DNA of 5,333 nt. It comes from Ruminococcus sp. UBA1780. Lineage in GTDB: Bacteria; Bacillota; Clostridia; Oscillospirales; Ruminococcaceae. Where the stretch lies: positions 1 to 5,333 of the forward strand of contig DCGK01000085.1 in the NCBI GenBank assembly GCA_002315235.1, written 5' to 3'. Under the pieces are notes generated by a model. The model did not search any database. It was not told the DNA's origin and worked only from the letters and a program-made list of their open reading frames with translations. The position numbers and the translations under genes are program-made. Shown piece after piece: positions 4,969 through 5,333 of the stretch (positions are counted from its first letter, which is position 1; each line of letters opens with the position of its first letter).

Positions 4969-5333
4969 ATGGACAAAAAAACAATAGAATCCTATAAAAT
5001 TAAATTCGACTGCATAACTCATACTGATTCGGAAGATGAGTCAATTGAATACTGGTGCGCCCGCGAACTTATGTCTCTTCTCGGATATGATAGATGGGAG
5101 AATTTCTGCAAAGCAATAGAACGTGCAATGGATAGCTGCAAATCCAGTAATATAGAGGTTTCTGATCATTTTCGTGACGTCACGAAAATGATAGCTACAG
5201 GCAAAGGAGCACATAGAAAAATAAAAGATTTTCTTCTCACAAGATATGCTTGTTACCTTATCGCACAGAACGGTGATCCACGCAAAGAAGAAATTGCATT
5301 TGCTCAGGGATATTTCGCTGTACAGACAAGAAA
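4969..5333 (+). CDS. dinD: DinD-family protein (DNA-damage-inducible protein D), 3'-truncated by the window edge
   Basis: The frame is open from ATG 4969 to the window end: 121 codons plus two bases. E. coli DinD is about 270 aa, so less than half is visible. Recognition rests on blocks recalled from DinD: YWCARELMSLLGY (28-40), DHF (66-68), then TRYACYLIAQNGDP (91-104) and FAQGYFAVQTR (111-121), which nearly match the E. coli SRYACYLVVQNGDP and YFAIQTR segments. This N-terminal half resembles BRO-N/antirepressor domains of phages. E. coli DinD is SOS-induced and reported to interfere with RecA filaments; whether this homologue does the same is unknown. It has its own promoter directly after an orphan terminator, and its codons look more AT-rich than those of guaA, both consistent with an acquired cargo gene. 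A perfect 28-bp palindrome lies in the frame over residues 66-75. No frameshift is seen in the visible part. Confidence 0.88.
   Translation, partial: MDKKTIESYKIKFDCITHTDSEDESIEYWCARELMSLLGYDRWENFCKAIERAMDSCKSSNIEVSDHFRDVTKMIATGKGAHRKIKDFLLTRYACYLIAQNGDPRKEEIAFAQGYFAVQTR
5165..5192 (+). repeat. Perfect 28-bp palindrome inside dinD
   Basis: ATCATTTTCGTGAC (5165-5178) is followed at once by its exact reverse complement (5179-5192), with GACGTC at the centre. The bases just outside (G5164 and A5193) do not pair, so it is exactly 28 bp. As RNA it would form a 12-bp stem with an ACGU loop. The centre lies on the codon boundary between D70 and V71, and the segment encodes residues 66-75 (DHFRDVTKMI). 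No T-run follows, so it is not a terminator. Confidence 0.9.

Noticed and set aside
5165..5192. Palindrome as an intrinsic terminator or an amplification artefact
   Set aside because: No T-run follows it. The protein stays in frame and family-like on both sides, which a chimeric inverted join would not preserve.

Overview
The window reads like the chromosome of a low-to-mid GC Firmicute. The Ruminococcaceae/Oscillospiraceae (Ruminococcus-like) are the best guess, based on GGA-type Shine-Dalgarno sites, TTG-17-TATAAT promoters with extended -10 elements, intrinsic terminators with U-tails, and the style of the FtsW/RodA and DinD proteins. This placement is an inference from protein and signal character, not from a database match.

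Layout, all on the + strand. (1) Positions 1-2984 hold a tight run of three genes: the 3' two-thirds of a comM/yifB-type AAA+ ATPase, cut by the window edge; a Cof-type HAD phosphatase 27 bp later; and a RodA/FtsW-type glycosyltransferase whose ATG lies inside the last codons of the HAD gene (8-bp overlap). The run ends at an intrinsic terminator at 3000-3029. (2) A strong promoter (3045-3073) and a short leader with a possible hairpin drive a monocistronic, complete guaA (GMP synthase, 517 aa), closed by a very strong terminator (4702-4753). (3) A 115-nt AT-rich stretch without a gene carries three TTGATA repeats and ends in a second perfect hairpin terminator (4871-4903) that has no gene upstream of it. 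(4) Directly after that terminator a second strong promoter (4908-4936) drives a dinD-family gene that runs off the right edge.

The first three blocks are housekeeping: DNA uptake/recombination helicase-like function, phosphate-ester metabolism, cell-wall elongation and guanine nucleotide synthesis. The last block, downstream of guaA, looks accessory. The 3' end of guaA is a known insertion site for genomic islands, and dinD-family genes are patchily distributed, so 4754 onward may be the edge of a variable region.

The most striking sequence signal is a perfect 28-bp palindrome (5165-5192) inside the dinD reading frame, centred exactly on a codon boundary, over residues that look ordinary for the family. 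I found no CRISPR array, tRNA, rRNA, insertion sequence or known riboswitch. No wholly new system is demonstrated by what is visible; the right-hand edge is where further sequence would be most informative.
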